Program-made: the position numbers and the translations under genes
Notes under the pieces: model-generated
Seen by the model: only the letters and a program-made list of their open reading frames with translations
Told to the model about the DNA's origin: nothing
Databases searched by the model: none
Source: Varibaculum timonense_A
GTDB lineage: Bacteria; Actinomycetota; Actinomycetes; Actinomycetales; Actinomycetaceae
DNA length: 64,000 nt
Reading direction: 5' to 3'
Assembly: GCF_027694345.1 (NCBI RefSeq)
Contig: NZ_JAQEVU010000004.1
Span: 124,001-188,000, forward strand
Part shown: in pieces, positions 26,876 through 36,206 of the stretch
Layout: every line of letters starts with the position of its first letter
Numbering within the stretch: position 1 is the first letter of the stretch

Positions 26876-29431
26876 ATGGAGACCCTTGAGCAGCTTGCAG
26901 ATTACGATATTTTGGTTATCGGAGGAGGGCTGGCCGGTTTAACCAGCGCCTATACTCTGCAAAAACAGGGCGCGCGGGTAGCGGTGATTGAAGAGCGAGG
27001 ACGCCCCGGCGGCCTGATCTGTTCGGGGCGTTTTGGGGACTTTACCTTCGATATTGGCGCTGAAGCTTTCGCGGCCGGAGCTAGCGAAGTTAAAGATTTA
27101 TGCGGCGAGCTAGGTTTACCGCTGGTGGCTCCGAGCGGCAAATCCTGGATTTTTCACCACGCTCGCGCTGGTCACTCCGAGGGCGCGCTTCCGATTCCCC
27201 ACGGAATGTTAGGGATTCCTGCCAGCCTAGATGACCCAGGCATTGTGGGAGCGCTTAGTGAAGAAGAAATGCAGCGCGCCCGTGAGGACTTAACTATGGG
27301 CCCGCAGGTAGGGGCGGAAGAAACCACCGTCACCGGTCTGGTAACTGCCCGCCTAGGAAAAGCGGTTTTAGAAAAAGTAGTTGCGCCCGTTGCCGGGGGG
27401 ATTCACTCGGCAAGCACCGACCGCCTAAACGCCGATACCGTGCTGCGCGGACTGCGTCCCGCCCTAAAAGAACACGGATCGCTAGTGAAAGCAGTCGCCG
27501 CTTTGCGCGGACTAAAGCCCGGCAAACCCGCCGTGCTCGCCCCCGAGGGAGGAATGTTCCGCCTGGTAGAAACCTTAGCGCAGCGTATTGAAGAGGGCGG
27601 GGGGCTAATTTTGTCTCATGTGCGCGGCCTCGAACTGGAACCGGTTGAAAATGAATCTGATGCCGCTGATAGTCCCGCTACCGACTCGAATCAGCCCGGC
27701 TCAGCAGGTTGGAAGGTCACCGTTTCTAACACCAAATCGGGGTCGACTCCCGGGGCAAGCCCGATTGACATTGGCGAAGCCGTAACTGTCACTGTCCCGC
27801 AGGTAGTAGTGGCTTTACCAGGCTATTTAGCCGCACCGATGCTACGCAAAGTACCAGGGATTGCAGTCGGTGAGCTCCCCCAGGGCGGGCCGATTGCGCA
27901 TGTCACCTTATTTGTAGATTGCCCGGCCTTGGATGCTCATCCGCGCGGTTCTGGAATGCTGGTACAACGCCCCAGCAGTAAAGATATTGAGAACGGCTGC
28001 GTGGGAGCGAAAGCTATCACCCATTACACTTCCAAATGGCCTTGGGCGCAGGAAGCTGCCGGTAAAGGTCGCCACCTGCTGAGAGTATCTTATGGTTGGG
28101 CAAACGGCCCGGAGATTCCGGTATCGGTCGAGGGCGCGTTAAAGGATGCTTCCCGACTGCTGGGGGTAGCGATTTCTCCAGAGCAACTGCTCGGTTCGAT
28201 GATTATTCACTGGGATGGCTCTCTGCCACCTTTCACCCCTAAGCACCGGGAAATGACCGCGAAACTGCTGGAAGATATAAGCGTTTATCCCGGTCTGGAT
28301 TTGGTGGGGTCTTGGGTGGCCGGTTCGGGGATTGCCGCGGTAGTCCGTCAGGCGCAAACCATTAAATTGCGTGGTACCGGCTGGATTAGCGAGGCGGAGA
28401 TGGACGCCTTGGTTTTGGGTACTCGCGCCTCCCGCCTGGCAGTTACTCAATCGGAAACCGTAGCTAACGCTTTGCGCGCTCAGGGACTAAATGTGCAACT
28501 GCGGCAAGTGCGCACCGCCGGCGATATTTCCCGCGCCTCTTTACAAAAACTGGGGGGCGTTGGGGTGTTTGCCGCGCAACTACGTCTAGCACTCTTGGAG
28601 GAAAACTGTCATTTAGCAGTGCATTCTTTCAAAGATTTACCCACCCAGCCGGCAGTTGGACTAAAAGTTGCGGCGATTCCGAGCCGCGCCGATGCCCGGG
28701 ACGCCCTGTGCGCCGCTCCCGGTTTAACTTTGGATACTTTGCCCCAGGGAGCCAAAGTAGGGACGGGTTCTCCGCGCCGCGCCGCCCAAATCCTGGCTTT
28801 ACGTCCCGACCTCAAAATCGTGGATATTCGCGGCAATGTGCCTACCCGCCTGGGCAGGGTGAAAGGCATTACCGCTCCTGAGGCCGACTTTACTGATGGC
28901 CGGGAAATGCGGGAAAAAATCTCGCAGGGCGCACACGACTTAGATGCAGTGATTTTGGCGGCGGCCGGTTTGGATCGGATTGGGCTGGGCGCTTACGCCA
29001 ATGAGCGTTTCCATCCTGAACAGCTGCTGCCAGCCCCAGCGCAAGGGGCGCTCGCGGTGGAGGCTTCAGAGGCAGCGCTTCAAGCCCACCCCGATTTAGC
29101 GGCCGCGCTGGAAGAGCTTAATGACCTGGCAACTGCGCTTACTTCTACGGCGGAGCGGGCAGTGTTAGCGGAGCTAAACGCCGGGTGCGCCGCGCCGGTA
29201 GGAGCCTTTGCTCAGATGCAGGCGGGCAAACTAACCCTGACTGCCGCGATTATTTCCTTGGATGGTACTCGCGAGGTACGTATCAATGATTCCTTGCAGT
29301 CCGATCCGGAAAAAACCTTCGCCGAGATGCTTGACCAGGCGCGCCAGCTCGGTCAAAACGTGGCGCGCGCCCTCCTAGAATCTGGGGGCGCCGAACTCGC
29401 TGACCTGGGCGCCGCTAAGGCGCGTGGCTAA
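26876..29431 (+). CDS. HemY-HemC fusion: coproporphyrinogen oxidase + hydroxymethylbilane synthase
   Basis: 851 residues, two enzymes in one frame. Residues about 1-505 are a HemY/CgoX flavoprotein: FAD-binding LVIGGGLAGLTSAY near the start and a C-terminal GSWVAGSGIAAVVRQA segment. Residues about 509-851 are a complete HemC: LGTRASRLAVTQ, AVHSFKDLPT, GTGSPRRAAQILALRP, DIRGNVPTRLGR and the dipyrromethane-cofactor cysteine in ELNAGCAAPVGAF. The junction is GWISEAEMDALVLG with no stop; a GAGGCGGAG-ATG at 28391-28402 could also give free HemC. ATG 26876 after CGGAG is chosen over the open frame to 26819. HemY and HemC are separate enzymes in the textbook pathway and are not consecutive steps. 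hemD follows after 35 bases. Confidence 0.93.
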   Translation: METLEQLADYDILVIGGGLAGLTSAYTLQKQGARVAVIEERGRPGGLICSGRFGDFTFDIGAEAFAAGASEVKDLCGELGLPLVAPSGKSWIFHHARAGHSEGALPIPHGMLGIPASLDDPGIVGALSEEEMQRAREDLTMGPQVGAEETTVTGLVTARLGKAVLEKVVAPVAGGIHSASTDRLNADTVLRGLRPALKEHGSLVKAVAALRGLKPGKPAVLAPEGGMFRLVETLAQRIEEGGGLILSHVRGLELEPVENESDAADSPATDSNQPGSAGWKVTVSNTKSGSTPGASPIDIGEAVTVTVPQVVVALPGYLAAPMLRKVPGIAVGELPQGGPIAHVTLFVDCPALDAHPRGSGMLVQRPSSKDIENGCVGAKAITHYTSKWPWAQEAAGKGRHLLRVSYGWANGPEIPVSVEGALKDASRLLGVAISPEQLLGSMIIHWDGSLPPFTPKHREMTAKLLEDISVYPGLDLVGSWVAGSGIAAVVRQAQTIKLRGTGWISEAEMDALVLGTRASRLAVTQSETVANALRAQGLNVQLRQVRTAGDISRASLQKLGGVGVFAAQLRLALLEENCHLAVHSFKDLPTQPAVGLKVAAIPSRADARDALCAAPGLTLDTLPQGAKVGTGSPRRAAQILALRPDLKIVDIRGNVPTRLGRVKGITAPEADFTDGREMREKISQGAHDLDAVILAAAGLDRIGLGAYANERFHPEQLLPAPAQGALAVEASEAALQAHPDLAAALEELNDLATALTSTAERAVLAELNAGCAAPVGAFAQMQAGKLTLTAAIISLDGTREVRINDSLQSDPEKTFAEMLDQARQLGQNVARALLESGGAELADLGAAKARG

Positions 29432-29466
29432 TATCCGCAACAGGAAACTATTTTCGGAGGGCGACT

Positions 29467-30216
29467 ATGGCATTTACGGTGGCACTTACGGCAGGACCAA
29501 CGCGCCCGTTAGCAAAAAAATTACAAGCAGAATTGCCGGAATGTCGTATAGTTAGCGCTCCGGTTACCCGTTCGCGCCCGGTTAGCGAGCCGCGAATATC
29601 TGAGTGTCTAAACAGTTTACGGCGCGGGGAATATAGCTGGGTGGTGATTACTTCTGCCCGCACCGTCAAGTATTTACAGCAGCTGTTAGCTGTCGAACCG
29701 CCTATAAAAACCTTTCCCCAGGTAGCTACAGTAGGTAAAGCCAGTACGCTGGCCGCAAGCAAGGCTGGCTGGAATGTTACTTTGCAGGCAGGCGGTAACG
29801 CCACGGATTTGGCGCGCTGTTTCGCTAATTTAACCCCCAGTCCCTCCCGCCCTTCCCGGGTGTTCTTGCCGGGATCAGCGCTCAGTAAACCCAACCTCGC
29901 TGCAGCATTAAGCGACCTAGGCTACCAGGTTGATAGCTGCGCCCTCTACACCATGACCCCGGTTTCTGCGTGTCCGGAGGAATATTTCCGAGCCGATGCG
30001 GTAGCGGTTACTTCTGGCTCTAACCTGCGCGCCCTCGCTGATTTCGGGATATTTAGTTCCTGCAGCCCGCCCTCAGCTCCAGCCCAACCTCGCCTAGTTT
30101 GTATCGGGAAACCTAGCGCCCAAGTGGCAGCGCAACTGGGGTTGAAAGTTGCGGCAGTAGCGAAAACTCCTGATGCCGCTGGGTTAGCCCAAGCAATCAG
30201 TTCGTGTAGGCAGTAA
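29467..30216 (+). CDS. hemD: Uroporphyrinogen III synthase
   Basis: Cyclises hydroxymethylbilane to uroporphyrinogen III. 249 residues with the two-lobe HemD pattern: VALTAGPTRPLAKKLQAELP at the N-terminus, WVVITSARTVKYL, a central VATVGKASTLAA, VFLPGSALSKPNLAAAL and the C-terminal VCIGKPSAQVAAQLGLKV. HemD sequences are poorly conserved, so context matters: it lies 35 bases after the HemC end of the fusion with GGAGGG before ATG 29467. Standalone, not fused to CobA as in many actinobacteria. Confidence 0.9.
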   Translation: MAFTVALTAGPTRPLAKKLQAELPECRIVSAPVTRSRPVSEPRISECLNSLRRGEYSWVVITSARTVKYLQQLLAVEPPIKTFPQVATVGKASTLAASKAGWNVTLQAGGNATDLARCFANLTPSPSRPSRVFLPGSALSKPNLAAALSDLGYQVDSCALYTMTPVSACPEEYFRADAVAVTSGSNLRALADFGIFSSCSPPSAPAQPRLVCIGKPSAQVAAQLGLKVAAVAKTPDAAGLAQAISSCRQ

Positions 30217-30338
30217 ACCCCACGCTTTCCTAGACGTAGGAAATAAAACCTGGTTCTTGCCGAGCAGCTACCAGATAATGTTTACCCAACCCATTTTTCC
30301 TGCATATATGCGTTAGGTTCGGAATGCTAAAATGAAGT

Positions 30339-31208
30339 ATGACTTATATGCCGCCAGAAAACAATGCGAACCCTGTTCCTCAAAATCTCCCCACGTCACA
30401 AACCCCCCAATTTTCACCAGTAAACCCCCAAATGCCCGCTACGGGGTTGCCTCCGGCAACTCCCACCAAGAAACGCATGAGTACCGGTAAAATTGTCACC
30501 ATTTGCACCCTGACGGTATTTTTTATTGCTCTAATCGGCTTGTTTGTCGCCAACACTTTAGTGGCAAGTGTGCAAGAGCGATCCTTGAAAGACGACTTCG
30601 TCAAAGAGGGATTTTCAAATGTGCGGGCTGAAATTAACTCTAGCCCTATGCTCCTCAGTTACTTTAAAGACTATTATCGCGAAGCAAAAGTCACTGCCTC
30701 GGCGGGTACTCTGGCTACCGAGGGGTCAAAGCAGAATTTAAAGATAAAGGATATACGGGTTGTTTTCCATGGCTTAAAAGGTGGGGATAATCCCATCATT
30801 GAAAAGGGCAATATGACTTTCATCCTGCCGGGTGAAGAATTTGATAAGTCCATAAAGGAAGATGCCACTGCCTCCAAAATGAATATGCGGCGCAACGGTA
30901 ACAAAATTACTGCCGAGGGGGAAGAACAAGGTTTAAAGATTCAGGTTGAAATGGGTATGCATTTTGAACCTGGTAAAGATGGGCAATCTGGAAAGCTCTT
31001 CATGTCGATTGACAAAATAACAATTAACGGTAGTGAAGAGTTCATGGGGCAAAAACTAACCCCCGCTGATTTGGGATTTAAAGATAATAAGGAAGAAATT
31101 CCGCTAGGTTTCCAAGATGGTTTCATTTTGAAGAACATTGTTTTTTCGGGTAAAGATATCAAGTTTGATATTGATGTAAAGAACGTCAAACTAGCGGATA
31201 TCGGCTAG
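30339..31208 (+). CDS. Membrane-anchored protein with extracytoplasmic domain
   Basis: 289 residues. A Pro/Gln/Asn-rich cytoplasmic N-terminus (about 45 residues) precedes one transmembrane helix (IVTICTLTVFFIALIGLFVA, near 50-70) and then about 215 residues of extracytoplasmic beta-rich sequence with alternating polar and hydrophobic residues. The pattern recalls DUF2993/LmeA-type lipid-binding proteins, but this is only an impression. No strong Shine-Dalgarno before ATG 30339; ATG 30348 is an alternative. Stands alone between hemD and glnA. Confidence 0.65.
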   Translation: MTYMPPENNANPVPQNLPTSQTPQFSPVNPQMPATGLPPATPTKKRMSTGKIVTICTLTVFFIALIGLFVANTLVASVQERSLKDDFVKEGFSNVRAEINSSPMLLSYFKDYYREAKVTASAGTLATEGSKQNLKIKDIRVVFHGLKGGDNPIIEKGNMTFILPGEEFDKSIKEDATASKMNMRRNGNKITAEGEEQGLKIQVEMGMHFEPGKDGQSGKLFMSIDKITINGSEEFMGQKLTPADLGFKDNKEEIPLGFQDGFILKNIVFSGKDIKFDIDVKNVKLADIG

Positions 31209-31411
31209 ATTCTTTTACTTTATTCAAGGAATAGATAAAGCTACCCTCGGTGCGGCTGACTCTGAACCTAACTCCTGAGAAGGTAAGAATCGTTTTTCGG
31301 CTAACGGATATTCAAATTTTTGGGCACATATCTCGCGTCACCCCTCGGGCGCGGTATGCTTTTCCTAGTTTTCTTATCCGCAAGCCGCATGGCTAAGCCA
31401 AGGAGGAACGA

Positions 31412-32833
31412 TTGTTTAACTCCCACGAAGAAGCCCTAAAATTTGTTGCTGACCAGGATATTGAGCTGATTGATATCCGTTTTTGCGACCTAATCGGCAC
31501 CAGTCAGCATTTCACTATTCCAGCTGACCAGTTTGCAGATGCCCTGGAAAACGGCTTGATGTTTGACGGCTCCTCTATTCGCGGTTTCACTTCGATAGAG
31601 AAATCAGATATGAAGCTCATAGCTGATGTGTCTGATGCTTATGTGGATCCGTTCCGCGCCTGCCCCACCTTGGTGGTGAATTGTTCCATTGTGGATCCCT
31701 TCACTGATGCGCCTTTCCCGCGCGATCCTCGCCAGGTGGCTGCTAAAGCGGAAGCCTATCTGCGTTCTACTGGAATCGCCGATACCTGCTTTATTGGTGC
31801 CGAAGCTGAGTTTTATCTCTTTGATTCGGTTCGTTACCAAACCCGGCCCTACGACACTTTCGTAAAACTGGATTCTGTTGAAGGATACTGGAATACGGGT
31901 CGGGAGGAAGAGGGCGGAAACCTGGCCTATAAAACTCCGCTCAAGGGCGGATACTTCCCGGTTTCGCCCTCCGATAAGTTCTGTGACCTGCGTGATTACA
32001 TGGTTAAGTTACTTAGTGAATCAGGCTTAACTATGGAACGTGCTCACCACGAGGTTGGCTCCGGTGGGCAACATGAAATCAACTATCGTTTCAACTCGCT
32101 GATGGCGGCGGGTGACGACATGATGAAATTCAAGTACATTATTAAGAACGCTGCGCAAGAAGCGGGAGTTACCGCCACATTTATGCCTAAACCCATGGCG
32201 GGCGATAACGGTTCGGGAATGCACACCCATTTTTCGCTCTGGAAAGAGGGTAAACCGCTGTTTTATGACGAAACCGGCTATGGTGCCCTTTCCGACCTGG
32301 CGCGTTACTTTATTGGCGGCTTGTTGCAGCACGCACCAGCGCTGCTAGCGTTCACTAACCCTTCGGTTAATTCTTACCGGCGTCTAGTTCCGGGTTTTGA
32401 GGCTCCGATTAACCTGGTGTATTCGGCACGGAACCGTTCTGCCTGTATCCGGATTCCGGTGACCGGTACTTCCCCGAAAGCTAAACGGGTGGAATACCGG
32501 GTTCCTGACCCTAGCGCGAATCCTTACCTGTCTTTCGCGGCTTGCCTGATGGCGGGGATTGATGGGATTCAAAACCGCTTAGAGCCGCCAGCTCCAGTGG
32601 ATAAGGATCTCTATGAACTGCCACCTGCCGAATACCATGACATTCCGAAACTGCCTTGTTCCCTGGATGCCGCTTTAGATGCTCTCCGCGCTGACCAGGA
32701 TTTCTTGACTGAAGGCGAGGTATTTACCCCGGATTTGATTGAGACTTGGATTAACTACAAGGAACAAAATGAGGTCGCCCCCCTGCGACAGGTGGTACAT
32801 CCTTATGAATTCCAGCTTTACTACGATATTTAG
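31412..32833 (+). CDS. glnA: Glutamine synthetase type I
   Basis: Assimilates ammonia into glutamine. 473 residues, the length of the adenylylated GSI-beta class. Seen: MFDGSSIRGF, GAEAEFYLFD, the ATP-binding KPMAGDNGSGMHTH stretch, NPSVNSYRRLVPGFEAP, and the adenylylation site DLYELPP with Tyr401, so control by GlnE is expected. The start is TTG at 31412, supported by AAGGAGG at 31400-31406 and by the usual N-terminal alignment. A long hairpin follows the stop. Confidence 0.97.
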   Translation: MFNSHEEALKFVADQDIELIDIRFCDLIGTSQHFTIPADQFADALENGLMFDGSSIRGFTSIEKSDMKLIADVSDAYVDPFRACPTLVVNCSIVDPFTDAPFPRDPRQVAAKAEAYLRSTGIADTCFIGAEAEFYLFDSVRYQTRPYDTFVKLDSVEGYWNTGREEEGGNLAYKTPLKGGYFPVSPSDKFCDLRDYMVKLLSESGLTMERAHHEVGSGGQHEINYRFNSLMAAGDDMMKFKYIIKNAAQEAGVTATFMPKPMAGDNGSGMHTHFSLWKEGKPLFYDETGYGALSDLARYFIGGLLQHAPALLAFTNPSVNSYRRLVPGFEAPINLVYSARNRSACIRIPVTGTSPKAKRVEYRVPDPSANPYLSFAACLMAGIDGIQNRLEPPAPVDKDLYELPPAEYHDIPKLPCSLDAALDALRADQDFLTEGEVFTPDLIETWINYKEQNEVAPLRQVVHPYEFQLYYDI

Positions 32834-32855
32834 GTCTGTTTGCTAAACAAATCCC

Positions 32856-32915
32856 GCCCCCGCGACCTCGGAAAAATATTGGCTGTTACCTACGATTTTC
32901 CGAGGTCGCGGGGGC
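32856..32915. terminator. 20-bp perfect inverted repeat after glnA
   Basis: GCCCCCGCGACCTCGGAAAA (32856-32875), a 20-base loop, then the exact complement (32896-32915), followed by AGGGTTTT. It separates glnA from the convergent small membrane protein gene and probably ends both transcripts. Confidence 0.8.
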
Positions 32916-32932
32916 AGGGTTTTGCTACCGCG

Positions 32933-33139
32933 CTATTGTTTTGGCAGACGTTTCTTCCTATTAATTTCAACTTCCCACAGTACAGCAGCTATCACCCCGA
33001 AAATCGGCGCAGCCATCACCATAATTCCCGCACCAAAAGGGAAACCTTTGCCCGTGTTTATCACATAGATAATCAGTAATCCTGTTACCAGTAACACTGC
33101 ACACAGAATAGTGAATATCCAGGCAAATGCTTTTAGCAT
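32933..33139 (-). CDS. Small two-helix membrane protein
   Basis: 68 residues with two hydrophobic helices (IFTILCAVLLVTGLLIIYVI and IMVMAAPIFGVIAAVLW) and a basic C-terminus (RKKRLPKQ). ATG 33139 has AAAGGA upstream at a workable distance; a second frame with ATG 33149 exists but codes for nothing membrane-like. It lies 39 bases after the next gene on the same strand and is probably co-transcribed with it. Function unknown. Confidence 0.6.
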   Translation of the reverse strand: MLKAFAWIFTILCAVLLVTGLLIIYVINTGKGFPFGAGIMVMAAPIFGVIAAVLWEVEINRKKRLPKQ

Positions 33140-33178
33140 TTAGTTTCATCCTTTCAACTTATTCTGGGCTTTGAGGGG

Positions 33179-33970
33179 TCAGCATACGCCATCGGCAATA
33201 AGTAGTTTTTCTAGGGATTTATTATCGTATTGTTTAGAAATTTCCGGTCGATAGCTTTCCCTGGCTCTTACTAGAGCTGTACATAATTCCCCTGCTTTTT
33301 CTTGGTATCTATTTCTTCTAACCATCTGCTCCTCGCTTTCGTCGATAATCTCGCCATCTTCGCTTTCGACTTGTGCTGGGGCTCCTTCTTTCATAAATGG
33401 AGCAGCGAGTTTATCGAACTCGTTTAGGCTTTTCCGCATTTGCGTATTGGTTTCCATTGCCTGATACCCTTCGAGGAACTCTCGGATAATCCCAATTTCT
33501 TTTGAAAAACGTAGCGCTGCAGCTTCACTAATTGATTCCCGATATTTTGTTTCTTGCTCATCTGAGTTGCGCCAAGCAGAGAAATTAGCGGGCTTAAACG
33601 CAGGTAGTTTTAGCTTTTTTTGGAGGTTATCAATCCAGGGTTTATACATGGTGTAGAAAGTCTCAAAAGCTTTATCTTTATTGAGATATTCCGGATTTAA
33701 CAGCACTTTGTAATGCTTTTTCTGGAACTGCATATTGGCAACTACGGGTTGATAGCACTGGTTAGCGCTTCCCTCTACTCCGTATCCGGCATCAGTAGCA
33801 TCTCGTAGGGTGGACAGTGAACACCAGCTATATATGGGTAGATTTGTTATATCCTTCGTACCGGCATTGTCCTTAGTGTGATTGCCCCACAGATAACCCA
33901 CTCCAAGCCCAGTCGCGCAGGTTAAAACGCAAGCTAAAACAACCGTTCCTATCTTTTTATTGATCTTCAT
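33179..33970 (-). CDS. Secreted or membrane-tethered hypothetical protein
   Basis: 263 residues. The N-terminus KKIGTVVLACVLTCATGLGVGYLWG is one hydrophobic segment. It could be an uncleaved anchor; the Cys in LTCATG is not a good lipobox. The rest is helical and charged, with two internal cysteines near the N-terminus (SWCSLS and NQCYQP) and two near the C-terminus (GELCTAL, GVC at the very end), which could form disulfides outside the cell. GAGGGGA precedes ATG 33970. Divergent from the response regulator gene across 224 bases containing phased repeats, so it may be a target of that regulator. Confidence 0.6.
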   Translation of the reverse strand: MKINKKIGTVVLACVLTCATGLGVGYLWGNHTKDNAGTKDITNLPIYSWCSLSTLRDATDAGYGVEGSANQCYQPVVANMQFQKKHYKVLLNPEYLNKDKAFETFYTMYKPWIDNLQKKLKLPAFKPANFSAWRNSDEQETKYRESISEAAALRFSKEIGIIREFLEGYQAMETNTQMRKSLNEFDKLAAPFMKEGAPAQVESEDGEIIDESEEQMVRRNRYQEKAGELCTALVRARESYRPEISKQYDNKSLEKLLIADGVC

Positions 33971-34042
33971 TTTTGCAATCCCCTCGTAGTATTTGATGTG
34001 ACACTTTCATGCTTTCAAAGGGGATTGCGCTTATTCAATGGT

Positions 34043-34095
34043 CAAGTGGCTGTATATCAAGAACAGGTGGCTACTGTTAATGACCAGGTGGCTAC
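34043..34095. promoter_or_regulatory. Three 21-bp-phased repeats, candidate regulator sites
   Basis: CAAGTGGCTGT at 34043, CAGGTGGCTAC at 34064 and CAGGTGGCTAC at 34085: exactly 21 bases apart, two helical turns. A further GCTGGCTAC lies at 34122. They sit between the exported protein gene and the response regulator gene, so binding by that NarL-type regulator is a natural guess. Confidence 0.5.
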
Positions 34096-34194
34096 CCAGT
34101 GGTTGTTATTTCAATAAGCGCGCTGGCTACCCACTCGCCTACAGCGCAAGAGAAACAAAACATATATTCTTAAGGAAAACAACGAGGGGGAGCG

Positions 34195-34845
34195 GTGAGC
34201 AAACCAGAAATCACTATCGGCTTGGTTGATGACGACCCATTTGCATTACAGGTATTATCTGCGATTTTAAATTCCACTCCCAAGTGCTCTGTCGCTTGGG
34301 CAATCTCCACCCCTGTGCAAGCGCTGGAATCATGTAGACGAAATCCTGTAGACCTGGTATTACTTGATTATTTATTAGGAGAAACAACCGGGGATTTAAT
34401 CTGTAAACAAATTATCCAGCAGAACCCGCAACAAAAAGTGGTGATTATTTCTAGCCTAGAAGTTGCTGATGTTGCCCGCACTGCCCTCCTCGCAGGAGCT
34501 AGAGGATTTCTAAGTAAATCCGATATTTTAAAAGACTTAGCGAGTTTTATATCAGTCATAATGCAAGAATCGGTAGTTGTATCTCACGCGGTAGCGCAAG
34601 GCTTATTCCATGCTATCCCCGCCCCCTCTCAAATTGCTCTCACTGAGCGTGAACAACAAGTTTCAGAATTGATATTGCAGGGAATGTCTAACCGGGAGAT
34701 TGCGGAAAAAATGAGTTACTCCCTGTCCACGGTGAAAGAAACTGTAACTGCATTGCTGGAAAAAACCCATACTTCCTCACGGACAGCAGCGGTAGCCGTC
34801 CTTGTCCAAGACGGGGCGGCGAGCTACCCGAAAACCCTTCCCTAA
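34195..34845 (+). CDS. NarL/LuxR-type response regulator
   Basis: 216 residues. Receiver domain with acidic pocket VDDDP (residues 11-15) and phospho-acceptor Asp58 in DLVLLDYLLGE. A LuxR-type helix-turn-helix occupies about 150-205 (LTEREQQVSELILQGMSNRE, then STVKETVTALL). GTG 34195 follows GAGGGGGAG. The cognate kinase gene is next to it but convergent, ending 34 bases downstream. In corynebacteria, NarL-type regulators beside haem genes (HrrA, ChrA) respond to haem; the context here is similar. Confidence 0.93.
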   Translation: MSKPEITIGLVDDDPFALQVLSAILNSTPKCSVAWAISTPVQALESCRRNPVDLVLLDYLLGETTGDLICKQIIQQNPQQKVVIISSLEVADVARTALLAGARGFLSKSDILKDLASFISVIMQESVVVSHAVAQGLFHAIPAPSQIALTEREQQVSELILQGMSNREIAEKMSYSLSTVKETVTALLEKTHTSSRTAAVAVLVQDGAASYPKTLP

Positions 34846-34879
34846 AGCGGGCGTTAGCGTACAAAAAGCTAACTTCTGC

Positions 34880-36019
34880 CTAGGGGACACTAACCTCGAG
34901 TTGTAATAGATTCTGCCACAGCTTATTACGCTTGCCATAGGTGAGCAGACCGCCGATACTCAGCATCCGATTAGTAGAAAGTTCTAATCCCATCTTTGAA
35001 GAATCCACCGAGATAGTCCGGATGTGATTCCTAGTTTCTAGACGAAAGCTATTCTCGCAGATTCGCGCATTTACTGTTACCGGATAATCGGAATCTCCGT
35101 AACGGAAAATGTTCTCGAAAAGTTCCGCGAGCACCTGCTCTACAATACTTGTTTGCTGCCGCGAGCACTCTATATCTTCAGATTTTTCACACTGGCAAAT
35201 AACTTGAAATCCCTGCTGTTCTAACCGATTACACAGCTGAGCAAGATAATCCTGCAAGCTTTCGCTCATGAACCTGTCTCTTTCGGGAGAGATGTTTTCT
35301 GAATTTATAAGGGCGCGAATAGCCTTCGATATTTCCTTGGTTTCATGGGCAGCAGTTTCCCGAAACTCATCCGGTGGCAATAATTTCCGCTGGCTTTGTT
35401 CCGCAGCCAGCAAAATGTGAGTGCAGTGGCGCAAAACATTATCGTGGAGACGAATGTTGAGATTACGCCGTTCCTCCTCTCTAGCTGCCTGCTCGTCACG
35501 TCCGATTTGGAAAGAGCGTTCCATCCAAACCCTTACAAGTATTCCGGCAACCGAAAAGCAAACCACATTAGAAAACGCACCTATCGCTTCCAAATTAACT
35601 GGGTCTTGCCAAATAAAGACGAAAAAGACATTAATTACCGTGGGAATCAGTACTGCTGGTCCTAAACGTTTAGGGGAGAAAGAGAAAGTATCTAAAAGAG
35701 CGATATTTGACGCGGGAAAAATAGGTGCCCAGTAAATCTCATCTCCCCCAATCAATGCGAAAGAAGTAAGCGCATACCCTATCCAGAACATGGGGAAACG
35801 GATGGCTAACAAAGCCATAGTTAAAGCTTCAATCGCCAGCAGAAACCCGATATCAAATCCTTGGGTAAATATCCCGTCGTACAGTAAAAATAGGCAGTAA
35901 AAAACTGCGACTGCAATAATTACTGCTCTGAGGAACAAAATTTTGCGAGTGAACTTTTTGCCTAAAGTTTGCCGGTCAAAATATAAATACGAACCGAGAA
36001 CCTTAAATACCTCATCCAC
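34880..36019 (-). CDS. Sensor histidine kinase, NarX/DesK-like with six-helix N-terminus
   Basis: 379 residues. Residues 25-165 contain about six hydrophobic helices with almost no extracytoplasmic loops, the layout of intramembrane-sensing kinases. The phospho-accepting His192 lies in NIRLHDNVLRHCTHI, the HisKA_3-type box. A divergent HATPase domain follows (VLAELFENIFRYGD as N-box; the G-box region is only KMGLELSTNRM, so ATP binding should be verified). GTG start with weak Shine-Dalgarno. Convergent with the response regulator gene at its left; hemB starts 187 bases to the right on the other strand. Confidence 0.85.
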   Translation of the reverse strand: MDEVFKVLGSYLYFDRQTLGKKFTRKILFLRAVIIAVAVFYCLFLLYDGIFTQGFDIGFLLAIEALTMALLAIRFPMFWIGYALTSFALIGGDEIYWAPIFPASNIALLDTFSFSPKRLGPAVLIPTVINVFFVFIWQDPVNLEAIGAFSNVVCFSVAGILVRVWMERSFQIGRDEQAAREEERRNLNIRLHDNVLRHCTHILLAAEQSQRKLLPPDEFRETAAHETKEISKAIRALINSENISPERDRFMSESLQDYLAQLCNRLEQQGFQVICQCEKSEDIECSRQQTSIVEQVLAELFENIFRYGDSDYPVTVNARICENSFRLETRNHIRTISVDSSKMGLELSTNRMLSIGGLLTYGKRNKLWQNLLQLEVSVP

Positions 36020-36206
36020 AGGAAAATGATACTTAAAACTGTAGGGTAGATGCTGGAAATAAAGACGTAGTTACGAACGAATCGGCACTTTTCTTTGAGT
36101 AGGTGAGGCTTAAACCGGTATTGGCACGCATCCTGGCTTGCCGACAACCTTTAGAAAAGCAACAGGCAGGTGGGTTAGAATCGTGCCAGATAGCTAGGGA
36201 GAAAAA

